DNA of 64,000 nucleotides, from contig NC_090319.1 of the NCBI RefSeq assembly GCF_040869045.1, positions 235,655,832-235,719,831 on the forward strand, written 5' to 3'. Position 1 is the stretch's first letter. The number at the start of each line of letters is the position of its first letter. The DNA comes from Eurosta solidaginis (Eukaryota; Arthropoda; Insecta; Diptera; Tephritidae). The translations under genes were made by a program, and so were the position numbers. Positions 52,999 to 62,553 of this stretch are shown here, one piece after another. The notes below the pieces were generated by a model that worked only from the letters and a program-made list of their open reading frames with translations, was not told the DNA's origin and made no database searches.

Positions 52999-54300
52999 AT
53001 GGCAAAGTTAAGTGAATTAAAGATCCCGCACCTGAAGAAGAAGTTGGAGAACCGTGGATTGAATACAACCGGCATTAAACTCGAACTTCAGGCACGACTA
53101 CGAGAGGCAATGGAATTAGAAGGAATTGACGTGGAAGAGTATGTCTTTCATCTTGATGGCGATGATACAACAAAATTGGAGGAGAAAAATGAAACACCGC
53201 AGACAATGGCGAACACAGACTTGAACATGATATTGGCTGCAATATCGGCACAAATGTCCGAAATGTTATCACAAATATCCCCCAACATGTCATCTCAACT
53301 GGAATCGCAAAAGACAGATATAACATCTAAGATGGAATCCCAAGATACACGTTTAACATCAAAGATTGAAGCACAAGAAACGCGTATTTCGGAAATGTCA
53401 GCACAAATTTCAGCACAGATATCATCTCAGATCTCCACACAACTAGAAGTGCAGAAAGCCCGTATATCATCTAAACTGCAAGCGCATATGGAAGAAAAAC
53501 TAACCCAGTTTCATTAAGGCTTCAGTGGTCGACAGGATAAAATCGAGGCCGAGGTGGATGCTTTGAGAGGACGTATCGAGCAGTTACAACTATATCGTCC
53601 AGCAGTTTCAGCGAGTAATCCAAAGGTAAAAACACCATCCTTTAACGGTTCTGTTCCTTTCCAGGTCTTTAAGCTACAGTTTTAGAAGACCGCAGCAGTG
53701 AACAACTGGAATGTGGAAGATAAAGTTGCCGTACTCTTCGTAGCATTGAAAGGACCAGCTGCCGAAGTCTTACAGACTATTCCAGAGTACGAACGGAACA
53801 GTTATGACGCATTGATGGCTGCTGTAGAACGGCGATACGGAAGCGAACACAGGAAACAGATATTTCAAATAGAATTGCAAAACCGCTACCAAAAAGCAAA
53901 TTAGACATTGCAGGAGTTTGCTTCAGATATTGAAAAATTGGCTCATCTTGCAAATGCGGACGCACTCGTGGAATACACTAACAGGGTAAAAATCCAGAGT
54001 TTTATAAATGGCATACGGGAGGTAGAAACGAAGCGAGCGACATATGCAAACCCAAAACCCACATTCGCAGAAACGGTATCCTATGCACTGACTCAAGAAA
54101 CAGCGTCGCTATTGAGTAAGCCAGTTTTCAAAGCACGCCGTGTGGAAGTAGAAAGGCCAGAGTGGGTAGACGCAATATTGGAGGCGCTGAAAGGATCGAA
54201 AAAGCGGAGCGAAAAAGTTATCAAATGCTTCAAATGCGGGAAGTCCGGTCACATTGCACGTCATTGCGATCTTGGCCTTAATAGTTCCAACAATGTAGGT
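52999..54300 (+). pseudogene. Family C Gag (C1), full-length layout with stops
   Basis: N-terminal SAP-like domain (MAKLSELKIPHLKKKLENRG, residues 1-45), a coiled-coil region of repeated SQxESQxTxITSK-type heptads (about 80-170), a Gag core (FQVFKLQF, NWNVEDKVAVLFVALKGPA, AAVERRYGSEH, MQEFASDIEKLAHLANADA) and one CCHC knuckle (CFKCGKSGHIARHC, about 54226-54270). Stops: TAA at 53515-53517, TAG at about 53683 (shared with C2) and TAG at about 53902. The SAP fold binds AT-rich DNA in other proteins; its role in Gag is not known to me. Confidence 0.88.
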
Positions 54301-54339
54301 GGGCGTAAACGCAAAGCTGGAAGAGATGAGCAAGAGCGA

Positions 54340-54918
54340 GTAAGAGGTAGAGAGCTAGATCCAGCTATTGAATGCCCTGTGATATCTGTGTCGCAAATTG
54401 GTAGAAAATCGAGCAGTCTTACCGTCAGAGGGAATGTGGATTGCAAAGAACGAATACTGACTGTAGATACGGGCGCATCTCATTCCTTGATCCGATCTGA
54501 CTTGGTCAACAGGAGAGTAAAACCGTTACCTAGAGCAAAGTTGCGTACGGTCACTGGCGAGTATAACCAATTTCAGGGAGAAGTTATATGTGAAGTACTG
54601 ATTGGGAAGGTCATGGTTCTACACAAATTTGTTGTGGCGGAGATTGTTGATGAAGTTATATTGGGAGTGGATTTCTTGGTTGACCATGACATCAAGATTG
54701 ATATGCAGAGAAGGGTTATGCGTTATGAGAACCAAGATGTGCCACTTAACTTTAGTTTGGAAAAAGGATTCAGCAGTAATCGGGTACTGGTGGAGAAGAC
54801 TCGAAGAAGGCCACGAAATTCAAAGGTAAAGGTTGATGGAACAAATGGGCCAAACAAATCAAAACCGAAGGTACCTGTGAGAGGAACACTGGCATTGAAA
54901 AGTCCTAACGGACGTACT
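54340..54918 (+). pseudogene. Family C protease (C1)
   Basis: LTVDTGASHSLIRSDLV holds an intact D-T-G triad and VILGVDFLVDHDI the second conserved block. The basic linker follows and is cut at 54918 by element D (GTACT duplicated). It is in the same frame as the upstream Gag end, but the upstream stops would prevent synthesis. Confidence 0.85.
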
Positions 54919-55005
54919 TTAAGCGTTAAATAAAAGATGCGTCCGCTCGGTTTAATAGTTCGATTTATTCTGCCTTTTTCAACTGTACAAGGTTTGCTCC
55001 TACAT

Positions 55006-56239
55006 CAGGGCATTTTTTAAGTAATACGAACGTGGCCAAATGGCCACGTAGTAATCATAATCTGGCCACAACTAAATTTCGAAAATGCGTGAACAACACC
55101 TAACTGAAATAATGTCAGAAATTTTCTGAACATACATGATTTCCCCAAAATGTCAAAAAATATATAACTTTCTAATTCTAATGAAGTTTTTTGGTGCTAA
55201 TCGAAGAAAGTTATCAACGAATGAATGATAGTTCATCAAATATACTGTCAATGAGGATTTATATGGAAAAGAACATATGTACTCACGACTTCCGTGACAT
55301 TTATAAATTCTACAAATTCTGCACGTGCTCGAGGATTTTTGTCAGCATATAATAAAAAATTTTTGGGCAAGTATATAATAAGTTGGATATGAAAAATAAC
55401 TATTCCTGGGATTACTTGTTTTATTGCAAATTTTTTGGCATGAGTGAGTCACAACCACGGTTGCCACAGCATGTTTTTTTTTTGGACCAAAAAAGGACCA
55501 AAACTCAAAAAAAGGACCAAATTTATTTTTTCTTATTTATTGATACACAAACAATGTAATTAATAAATTAATAATATCAATAACAAAAAAGTGCTTAAAT
55601 TCACATTGCACGTTAAACAAATTTGAAATACATTTCATCACATATAGGTGAATTTTTCAGTCTTATACACATATTTATATTAAAATATTTAGGAGTTCAA
55701 AGGTTTCCATACAAAATACTTATTTTGGTAGGTATCTGCCACAATACTTCGATGTGGTATAATAAAAATGACAATTCGTCTATTAAATGATATGATTATA
55801 AAATCACAAACCGCCATCTTTACGAAAAAACGCCTCTCTTTCTTGCGACGGAACTCCGCTACAGCTGGCCTTGGATCATATAAAGCTGTACCTACTCCAT
55901 TCAGTGCCACAAACATTCTCGAGTTCATGGTCTCATCTGAAGTTGACAGTCGGTGGTTTGATTTAATTTGATTATAATGAGAAATCACTTTCTCAACAAT
56001 CATGGAGTGAGGTGAAGTGACCAGTAAAGAGCACAACAGTTTCCGCAAAATCCCACATGTCACTGGTATCAGTCGAAGCAGCTTATGCAACATTTTTGCA
56101 CCTTCGTCTGAAGTATCGAAACCTCTGATTTCTTGGATTGCTGGCCAACAATCGCAAAAATTTGATGAAAAGTCGGAAACTTTTCGAGGAGATATTTTTC
56201 TTTTGGCCACCTAGAGAAAAATCCTTAAAAAATGCCCTG
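55006..56239 (-). mobile_element. hAT transposon, 1,234 bp, in the 3' LTR of element D
   Basis: Terminal inverted repeats CAGGGCATTTTTTAAG (16 bp, perfect) and an exact 8-bp target duplication TCCTACAT (54998-55005, 56240-56247), diagnostic of hAT. A hairpin GTGGCC-AAAT-GGCCAC lies near the left end (55030-55045). It holds only a C-terminal transposase remnant, so it is non-autonomous. It is the youngest event of this nest. Confidence 0.93.
55689..56210 (-). pseudogene. hAT transposase, C-terminal dimerisation-domain remnant
   Basis: A 173-codon open frame. The middle reads PHSMIVEKVISHYNQIKSNHRLS, ETMNSRMFVALNG and FDPRPAVAEF-like YDPRPAVAEFRRKKERR, in the style of hAT C-terminal dimerisation regions (S-x-E-R/K-x-F/I-S ... 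N/H-R-x-S). The RNase-H-like catalytic residues are absent. The first ~60 residues are unassigned. It could give a dominant-negative fragment at most. Confidence 0.65.
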
Positions 56240-56484
56240 TCCTACATACTCATGCAATCGTACGTTACAATATGGCTTCTTTGGTTGCCATGCCTACTGC
56301 GTCGCTTCTATATATATTATGTTGCACATACTAGCATGCTATCGTAGTACATACACTTATTTGTAGTAGTTGTATATTTATGTGTCTTATATATATACTG
56401 ACATGCAGTAGTATTACATGTAGAGTATTGTGGCTGTCATTATACCACGGTCACATACCTATGCAATGGTATGCGAAAGAGCTG

Positions 56485-56751
56485 CTACAACTCGGTCATC
56501 CTGACCAGAGAGATCTCCCGATCTCTTAGGTCAGCGTTTACGCTCCCATTGAACCATGGACGCATGTTTCCTACTGCCCATACGCCTTTATAAGGTACTC
56601 TCGACTGCTGAAATCCCTCTACATCTTCTAACATGTATCTATCGTTACCTAGCACTTTCACTACTTTATACGGACCTTTAAATTTTGGAATTAATTTCTT
56701 TGATGTGCCTGAATTTGAATCAAAGTTTTTGACGACGACGTAGTCGTCCAC
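56485..56751 (-). pseudogene. Element D integrase C-terminal part, shifted frame
   Basis: 88 codons: DDYVVVKNFDSNSGTSKKLI, PKFKGPYKVVKVLGNDRYML (GPY module), then EGFQQSRVPYKGVW and NMRPW. It follows the main Pol frame after a two-base slip in a TATATATA run (about 56750-56765). Integrase tails of this type bind DNA or chromatin. Without the slip it would be the end of Pol. Confidence 0.85.
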
Positions 56752-56752
56752 C

Positions 56753-58967
56753 CTATATATATGTGGGCTTTGCCTTTTTATTTACATAATTTCTATTGTA
56801 TTCTTGTAGCTTTTCTTCATTTTTGGCTGCTTTTTCTCGTATTTCTGCATGACTTTTAGATTCTGAATCTGACCCATTTTCCGTTAATTTTTCTTTTAGG
56901 GCATCTTCGACCAGACCGCGCTGTCTTACTCCAAAGAGCATCACGCTTGGATATTCCTTAACTGTCCTATGTAAAGTGTTATTAAGGGCATACTCAACGG
57001 ATTCTATAACATTATCCCAGTGTATGTTTCTCTCAGGGTCTGTCAGTTTCGCAATCATTGGCGCCAAGTTTCTATTAACTCTCTCCACTTGTCCATTGGC
57101 TTGTGGTGAGCCAGTTGCAATTTTTATATGGCGCACGTTTTCTTTTTCTAGGTACTGGTGAAATTCTCCTGATGTAAAGCAACTACCTCTATCCGACACA
57201 ATATATTTTGGCTTGCTATATGAACGGAAATATGCCATCAATGCATTTATAACCTCCCTTGTATTTGTTGTCTTAGTCGGGTATAACCTCACAAACTTTG
57301 TGCTGGCATCGATGATAACTAATAAGTGCTTTTTCGCTCTTCCATGGTCAACAGGACCAAAATGGTCTATGTGTATTACCTCGAATGGTTTACTACCCTT
57401 CGGAATGTTGTGCAAATAACCTTCTTCACGTCCATGCTTTGAAGAATAAACGATACACTTTAAACAATTTCGGATGTGGTTCGCAATTTTTTGCTTCATA
57501 TTTGGAAACCAGTAGTTTTTCGAGACAAGATCCAACGTTTTGTCGATCCCTGTATGACCCAGTTCGTCATGATATTTGTGAAATATATGATTTTCCATAC
57601 TCTCCGGTACGTAAAATAATAATCTATCATTTTCTTTTTTCCTATACACCACCCCGTTGCGCATTTCGTACTGACTATTTTCACTTTTTTGCAATATTTC
57701 ACGTAACTCCCTAATCTTAGTATCTTTTCCTTGACAAATTATAAGGTTTTCTTCAAACGTATTCGATTCTAACACTAAAATATTGTTACATCTGCTAAGA
57801 GCATCAACGTGTTGCATACGGGTTCCTGAACGATGATCCAGAATGTAGTCGTAATTTTGAAGCTCCAAGGCCCACCTAGCGATTCTTGGGTTTAGCTCTT
57901 TTTTATTTAATGTCATTGTCAGCGAATTGCAATCTGTGACTATTTTAAATTTTAAACCCTGTAGGTAGACTCTGAAGCGTTGTAAAGCATCAATTATCGA
58001 CAAAGTTTCAAGCTCGAAACTATGGTATTTCGATTCAGCTTCACTTGTTCGCTTCGAAAAATAAAATACTGGATGCAATTTGGAATCACATTTCTTTTGC
58101 ATCAGAATTGCACCGAAACCTGTCGCGCTGGCGTCACAGTGCAATTCTGTTGAGTCTGAGGGATCATACAAAGCCAGTATTGGTGCCTCTAAAAGCTTTT
58201 GCTTTAGTGTTTCGAAGCTCCTCAGCTCCTCGGTTCCAAATACAAACTTCTTATCTTTTCTTGTCAAATCGTAAAGAGGCTTGGCTATTATGGAGAAGTC
58301 TTTGACAAACCTACGGAAATAGGAACACAAACCTATAAAACTCTGTACTGAATGGGCCTTCGTGGGGATAGGAAAATTTTTTATTGCCGCGAGACCTCTC
58401 TCGTCTGCTCGGATACCATTTTCCGTGATGGTGTACCCTAAGTATTTCACTTCCGATTGGAGAAACTCACATTTGTCTAACCTTAATTCCAGTTTATTAT
58501 CTACTAGTCTACGAAAAACTTCTTTAAGAATATCAAAATGTTGATCTAAATCTTCGGTGGCTATCATTATGTCATCTAAGTATATTATAACCCTATTGTC
58601 CATGACCATGTTTGCAAAAATTTTATTAACAAAGCGCTGAAATGTGGACGGAGCATTTTTAAGTCCAAACGGCATACGAAGAAATTCAAATTGCCCTAAT
58701 GGGGTGGTAAACGACGTAAATTTAATTGCATCCGGATGCATGAAGACGTGAAAGAAGCCATTTTTCAGATCGAGTTTAGTAAAAAATTTCTTTTTAGCTA
58801 GCTTATCTATTAAATCATCAATTAGGGGAATCGGATAATTATCCTTTGCCGTTACTTTATTAAGGGTCCTGTAATCTACACACATTCTTAATTCGCCTGT
58901 CTTCTTTCGTACCAAAACAACCGGAGATACGAATTCCGATTCACTGGGTTGTATATACTTTTTTTCT
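56753..58967 (-). pseudogene. Element D Pol: RT, RNase H, integrase
   Basis: 720 codons open from the internal Met at 58915. RT: LRMCVDYRTLNKVTAKDNYPIP, FFTKLDLKNGFFHV, LRMPFGLKNAPSTFQRF, VIIYLDDIMIATED; RNase H: ELHCDASATGFGAILMQ, KIVTDCNSLTM, MQHVDALSR; integrase: HDELGHTGIDKTLDLV and CLKC (HHCC), VIHIDHFGPV, IVSDRGSCFTSGEF and NGQVERVNRNLAP (DDE). One-base loss at about 58968 separates it from the Gag-protease frame, because the natural continuation (LEKKYIQPSESEFVSPVV) lies in the -1 frame. All catalytic motifs look intact, so decay is recent. Confidence 0.92.
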
Positions 58968-60867
58968 AGTATTCGTCTAACACCTTTTTCAGCTCGCCCT
59001 TTTCAGCGTATGACAACCTTCGCGGTGGGTAGTTGAACGGTTTCACATTATCTAAAGTTAACTTCATTTCACATTTCACATTCGGCTCAATGGGACGCTT
59101 TGGTTCTAAATAATAACCGCTAAATAATTTATTCAACTTTTGCTTATGAAAATTGCTAATATCTTTACCAATTTTTATCGATAATCTGTCTTTTTCACCA
59201 TATGGCTCAAGTGATAGCAACTCTTTGAACAACTTAGCATTTTCTATAGCTTTCTCATCATTCACTCTTATTCTATCTTCATTCTCTATGGTGTTTAACT
59301 TTTCGCCTATCTGTTGTCCATCACATACATTTATTACTTCAGATTTTGAATCTACTATTTTATCATTTTGCTGATTAACTACTTCGCATTCTTCCTCGCT
59401 TATTAATTTATACTTACATACCCGAAGGAAATCTCTTCCCAGAACTGCCTCATAGGTCATTGTTTCGTCAGCAACAATAATAAAATTAATATCAAAATGT
59501 TTATAATTTATTATGATTGAACATGGAAATTTTCCGTATATTTTTACTTTTGACTTATTTAAACCAAAATACATTTCATTTTCATATTTAAGAACATTTT
59601 TAAGGAATTTAAGATTTAGTTTGGATTCTACGATCGACCTCCGTATGAAGCTTATTGGGCTGGCGGAATCTATGAGGCATTCTAGGGAAAAATAAAATAA
59701 ACTTTCGTTCTTAATAGTAAATATAAAAGACCTTACGTATTCACCATCGTCAATCAGCTGGACCCGGTTCTTACGTTCTGGACACTCTGCGACCCGGTGC
59801 GTCATCTTCCCACAAGCGTAGCACGCACCTATTTCCCTTTTTGCCTTCTTACAATCAGAAGCGTAGTGGCCCAAACAATTGCAGTTGAAACATCTTTTCG
59901 TTTGTGTGGTATTTGCGGTAGAAACATTTGCTTTACTGGGTTTTAAATTAATCTTCGAAAATGTTTGTAGAAGCTGTGCTTTTGACGCATAACACTGCAA
60001 GTACGCCTGTGTCCGGAGCTGTTCATCGCTTATGCCTTCAATAAGGTAGTCCACTATCTCATCGTCTTCGAAGTGTAACAAATTTGACAGGGCAATTTTG
60101 TCACCGTAATATTGTAAAAAACTTTCGCCAGCTTTCCATTTCCTGGCTTCGAACTTTCTACGCAATACTAATTTGCTTTCCTTCGTGCTAAACGCTTCCC
60201 GCAGTTCAGCCAATAAATTTTGTAGCTCTTCTGTTGCAAAGTTTGGTTTAGAATGCATCCACGATAAAGCCTTACCCTTCAGCTTGCTTAACAGCAAAAC
60301 GCGCTGTAAATTGTCGTCGATGCCATAGGCCACGCTTACACTCTGCAACTGTGATAGCCAAATGTCTACGCTGGCTTTCCCATCGTACTCGGGTACTATA
60401 TTTAAAATAACGTCAATGGGGACTTGGCTTAGTCGTACTGGTGCTGTTTCGCTGGCCACCACCGTATTCATGTTGAGATCTGCCAACCGTCGTAGAATTT
60501 GCAACTCTTTCTCTAATATTTCTTTTTCACGCCTCATTAGTTCGTCTTTCATATGCTGCATCTGTGATATGGTCACATTGTCGCCGTTTACATGTTCATC
60601 GCCCCCGTTGTAATTACCGCCAGCACCTGCACCATTGCTATCCTCATCGTTATCATTATTGTTGCTCCGCTCATGTACGTCGGTGGTTGGTTCAACAATT
60701 TCGACTCCATCGCTTCCAACTATCGGACATTGTCCACGCTCCGCTACCGGGATTTGGTTCAGCCGAATTGCTAATGCGCTCTTTGCGCCACTCGTTGGCA
60801 AATTCAGCTGCTGAAGCCAAGCACGCAATTGCTGGCTTGTAAAATCATTCACACTGATCGTTTCCAT
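58966..60867 (-). CDS. Element D Gag-protease, open frame
   Basis: 633 codons. SAP-like N-terminus (DFTSQQLRAWLQQLNLPTSG), acidic/Asn-rich linker, coiled coil (MQHMKDELMRREKEILEKELQ is the core), Gag core (IVPEYDGKASVDIWLSQLQ, LKGKALSWMHSKP), two CCHC knuckles (CFNCNCLGHYASDC, CYACGKMTHRVAEC, about residues 325-365), then a protease with CLIDSASPISFI where D-T/S-G is usual (here D-S-A) and AVLGRDFLR. It ends at a frameshift-made stop (58966) at the start of RT. Start chosen at the first ATG after the leader. Confidence 0.9.
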   Translation of the reverse strand: METISVNDFTSQQLRAWLQQLNLPTSGAKSALAIRLNQIPVAERGQCPIVGSDGVEIVEPTTDVHERSNNNDNDEDSNGAGAGGNYNGGDEHVNGDNVTISQMQHMKDELMRREKEILEKELQILRRLADLNMNTVVASETAPVRLSQVPIDVILNIVPEYDGKASVDIWLSQLQSVSVAYGIDDNLQRVLLLSKLKGKALSWMHSKPNFATEELQNLLAELREAFSTKESKLVLRRKFEARKWKAGESFLQYYGDKIALSNLLHFEDDEIVDYLIEGISDEQLRTQAYLQCYASKAQLLQTFSKINLKPSKANVSTANTTQTKRCFNCNCLGHYASDCKKAKREIGACYACGKMTHRVAECPERKNRVQLIDDGEYVRSFIFTIKNESLFYFSLECLIDSASPISFIRRSIVESKLNLKFLKNVLKYENEMYFGLNKSKVKIYGKFPCSIIINYKHFDINFIIVADETMTYEAVLGRDFLRVCKYKLISEEECEVVNQQNDKIVDSKSEVINVCDGQQIGEKLNTIENEDRIRVNDEKAIENAKLFKELLSLEPYGEKDRLSIKIGKDISNFHKQKLNKLFSGYYLEPKRPIEPNVKCEMKLTLDNVKPFNYPPRRLSYAEKGELKKVLDEY

Positions 60868-61096
60868 ACTTATTAAATTGCAATTTTTTACATTCTTTTC
60901 AGTTCAAATTAATTTGTCTGTCCGCTTAAAACGTGTTATTTTCACTCATTTGTTTCGATCATTTGTTTCTATCATTTGCTTCACTATTTTGTTTTAACGC
61001 TCAATATTTTTCTTTTTAAATGTCCGCCACAAAACCAACTTTTATTTTATTAAGAAAAAAAATCAGGAAAGGGAATGCGATCCCACTTCTGAGACT

Positions 61097-61425
61097 TTAA
61101 GCGTTAAATAAAAGATGCGTCCGCTCGGTTTAATAGTTCGATTTATTCTGCCTTTTTCAACTGTACAAGGTTTGCTCCTACATACTCATGCAATCGTAAG
61201 TTACGATATGGCTTCTTTGGTTGCCATGCCTACTGCGTCGCTTCTATATATATTATGTTGCACATACTAGCATGGTATCGTAGTAGATACACTTATTTGT
61301 AGTAGTTCTATATTTATGTATCTTATATATATACTGACATGCAGTAGTATTACATGTAGAGTATTGTGGCTGTCAATATACCACGGTCACATACCTATGC
61401 AATGGTATGCGAAAGAGCTGCTACA
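61097..61425 (-). repeat. 5' LTR of element D
   Basis: 329 bp. The interior starts with 'agtctcagaagtgggatcg' on the minus strand, the likely primer-binding region (similar to the tgtcagaag site of family C). Confidence 0.9.
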
Positions 61426-61430
61426 GTACT

Positions 61431-61871
61431 AAAACGAAGAAAGAATGCAAGGGTGGTTTCAAGCCAAGGCACACTACTGTTGTGAAGCGTCGGAATGATA
61501 CTGATTATGCAAAGCAAATCCGTCCAGCGCAAGCTCTGCGAAGTAGTTCTTCATTGGCCGAGCAACAGAGTGCGAGGGAATGATCCAGGATAATGAGTAG
61601 TAAGATGAAACACAGGTACGGCAAGGAAAATTATTCGGAAGGTTTCCGGGAGGGAGATTTGGTACTGTTATACAACCCTCACCGGCGGAAAGGTGTTCCA
61701 TCCAAATTTCGGTGCAGTTGGGAAGGCCCGTACAAGGTTGTGAAGAAGATCAGTGATACCATCTACCGCATACAAAGCATTGAGAAACCACGGAGTAGAA
61801 GAGTGGTACATTTGGCGATGCTAGCAGCCTTTAGATCGAGAGATTTGTCTGATCGGGACGATCAGACTTAG
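61431..61871 (+). pseudogene. Family C integrase tail (C1)
   Basis: Resumes family C after element D: basic linker (CKGGFKPRHTTVVKRRNDTDY), an in-frame TGA near 61580, then FREGDLVLLYNPHRRKGVPS, CSWEGPYKVVKKISDTIYRIQ (intact GPY) and VVHLAMLAAFRSRD. The purine tract ggtggagggcag leads into LTR2. Confidence 0.85.
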
Positions 61872-61882
61872 GTGGAGGGCAG

Positions 61883-62502
61883 TGTTAGGAATATTAGCAA
61901 AACTAAGGAGTGCTACCAGCTCTAAGCGATGCTAAGCAGTGACGTGAATGCACATCAATAATTCAATCATCATGTATCTACATAAACGAAACAATAACTG
62001 CGTCTACATATATGTACCATGTACGTATACGAGCAGCGGAGAGTCAATGCACTAACACATGCATATATCTGAGAAGTTTGAGAGCTACTGGACTAGTAGA
62101 TTCTGGAAGCGCCTAAAAGATGTATAAAATTGTGTAATTTTAGTTATAGCTGAGAAGTTTGAGAGCTCATGGACAATGCTAGTATATTCTAGAAAAATTC
62201 GAACGAGGAAACCAAAGAGTATAAAAGGCGACAGATGTAGAGGCGCTGTAATTCAGTTTGAGTTGAGAACTCAATCAGTTATTGATTAAGCACGCGATCT
62301 GGCGGCCAGTAGTAGAGTTTAATTTGAGTTATCAATCAGTTTGGTTATTAAGCCAGCGAGTAGCAAAGTACAAGTGTTATTGTGAAGTACTTTAATAAAG
62401 GCCATTTTACCATTATTCAATATTGGAGTTATTTATTCCACAGTTTAGCGATACGAACCTAGCAAAAGGGCAAATAAGAGGATTTGCAGCAAATTCGTTA
62501 CG
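61883..62502 (+). repeat. LTR2 of the family C array (shared central LTR)
   Basis: 620 bp. TATAAAAG at 62220-62227 is intact. It is followed by leader and Gag rather than by genomic DNA, so it serves both as 3' LTR of C1 and 5' LTR of C2. Confidence 0.88.
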
Positions 62503-62553
62503 ATTGGTGTCAGAAGAGGAATTGTTGAATAAATTCTAGAGGACAACAAGGAC

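Larger units (their letters stand above)
54919..56489 (-). repeat. 3' LTR of element D, interrupted by the hAT
   Basis: Left part 54919-55005, right part 56248-56489 plus one copy of the duplication. The stop codon of the integrase frame (56485-56487) lies inside the first bases of the LTR. Confidence 0.9.
54919..61425 (-). mobile_element. Element D: Ty3/gypsy retrotransposon, nested in C1, hosting a hAT
   Basis: LTRs of 329 bp: 5' LTR 61097-61425 and 3' LTR 54919-56489 (329 bp after subtracting the 1,234-bp hAT and its 8-bp duplication). Flanked by GTACT (54914-54918, 61426-61430). It encodes Gag-protease (60867-58966) and Pol (58968-56485). The LTRs differ at about eight positions. Each LTR starts TGTAGCAGC and ends CGCTTAA, an unusual right end. 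Confidence 0.92.

Noticed and set aside
58941..58985. Programmed -1 frameshift signal at the element D Gag-Pol border
   Set aside because: No canonical X-XXY-YYZ heptamer followed by a pseudoknot is visible; smooth homology across the border in the other frame suggests a plain one-base loss. Kept open in findings.
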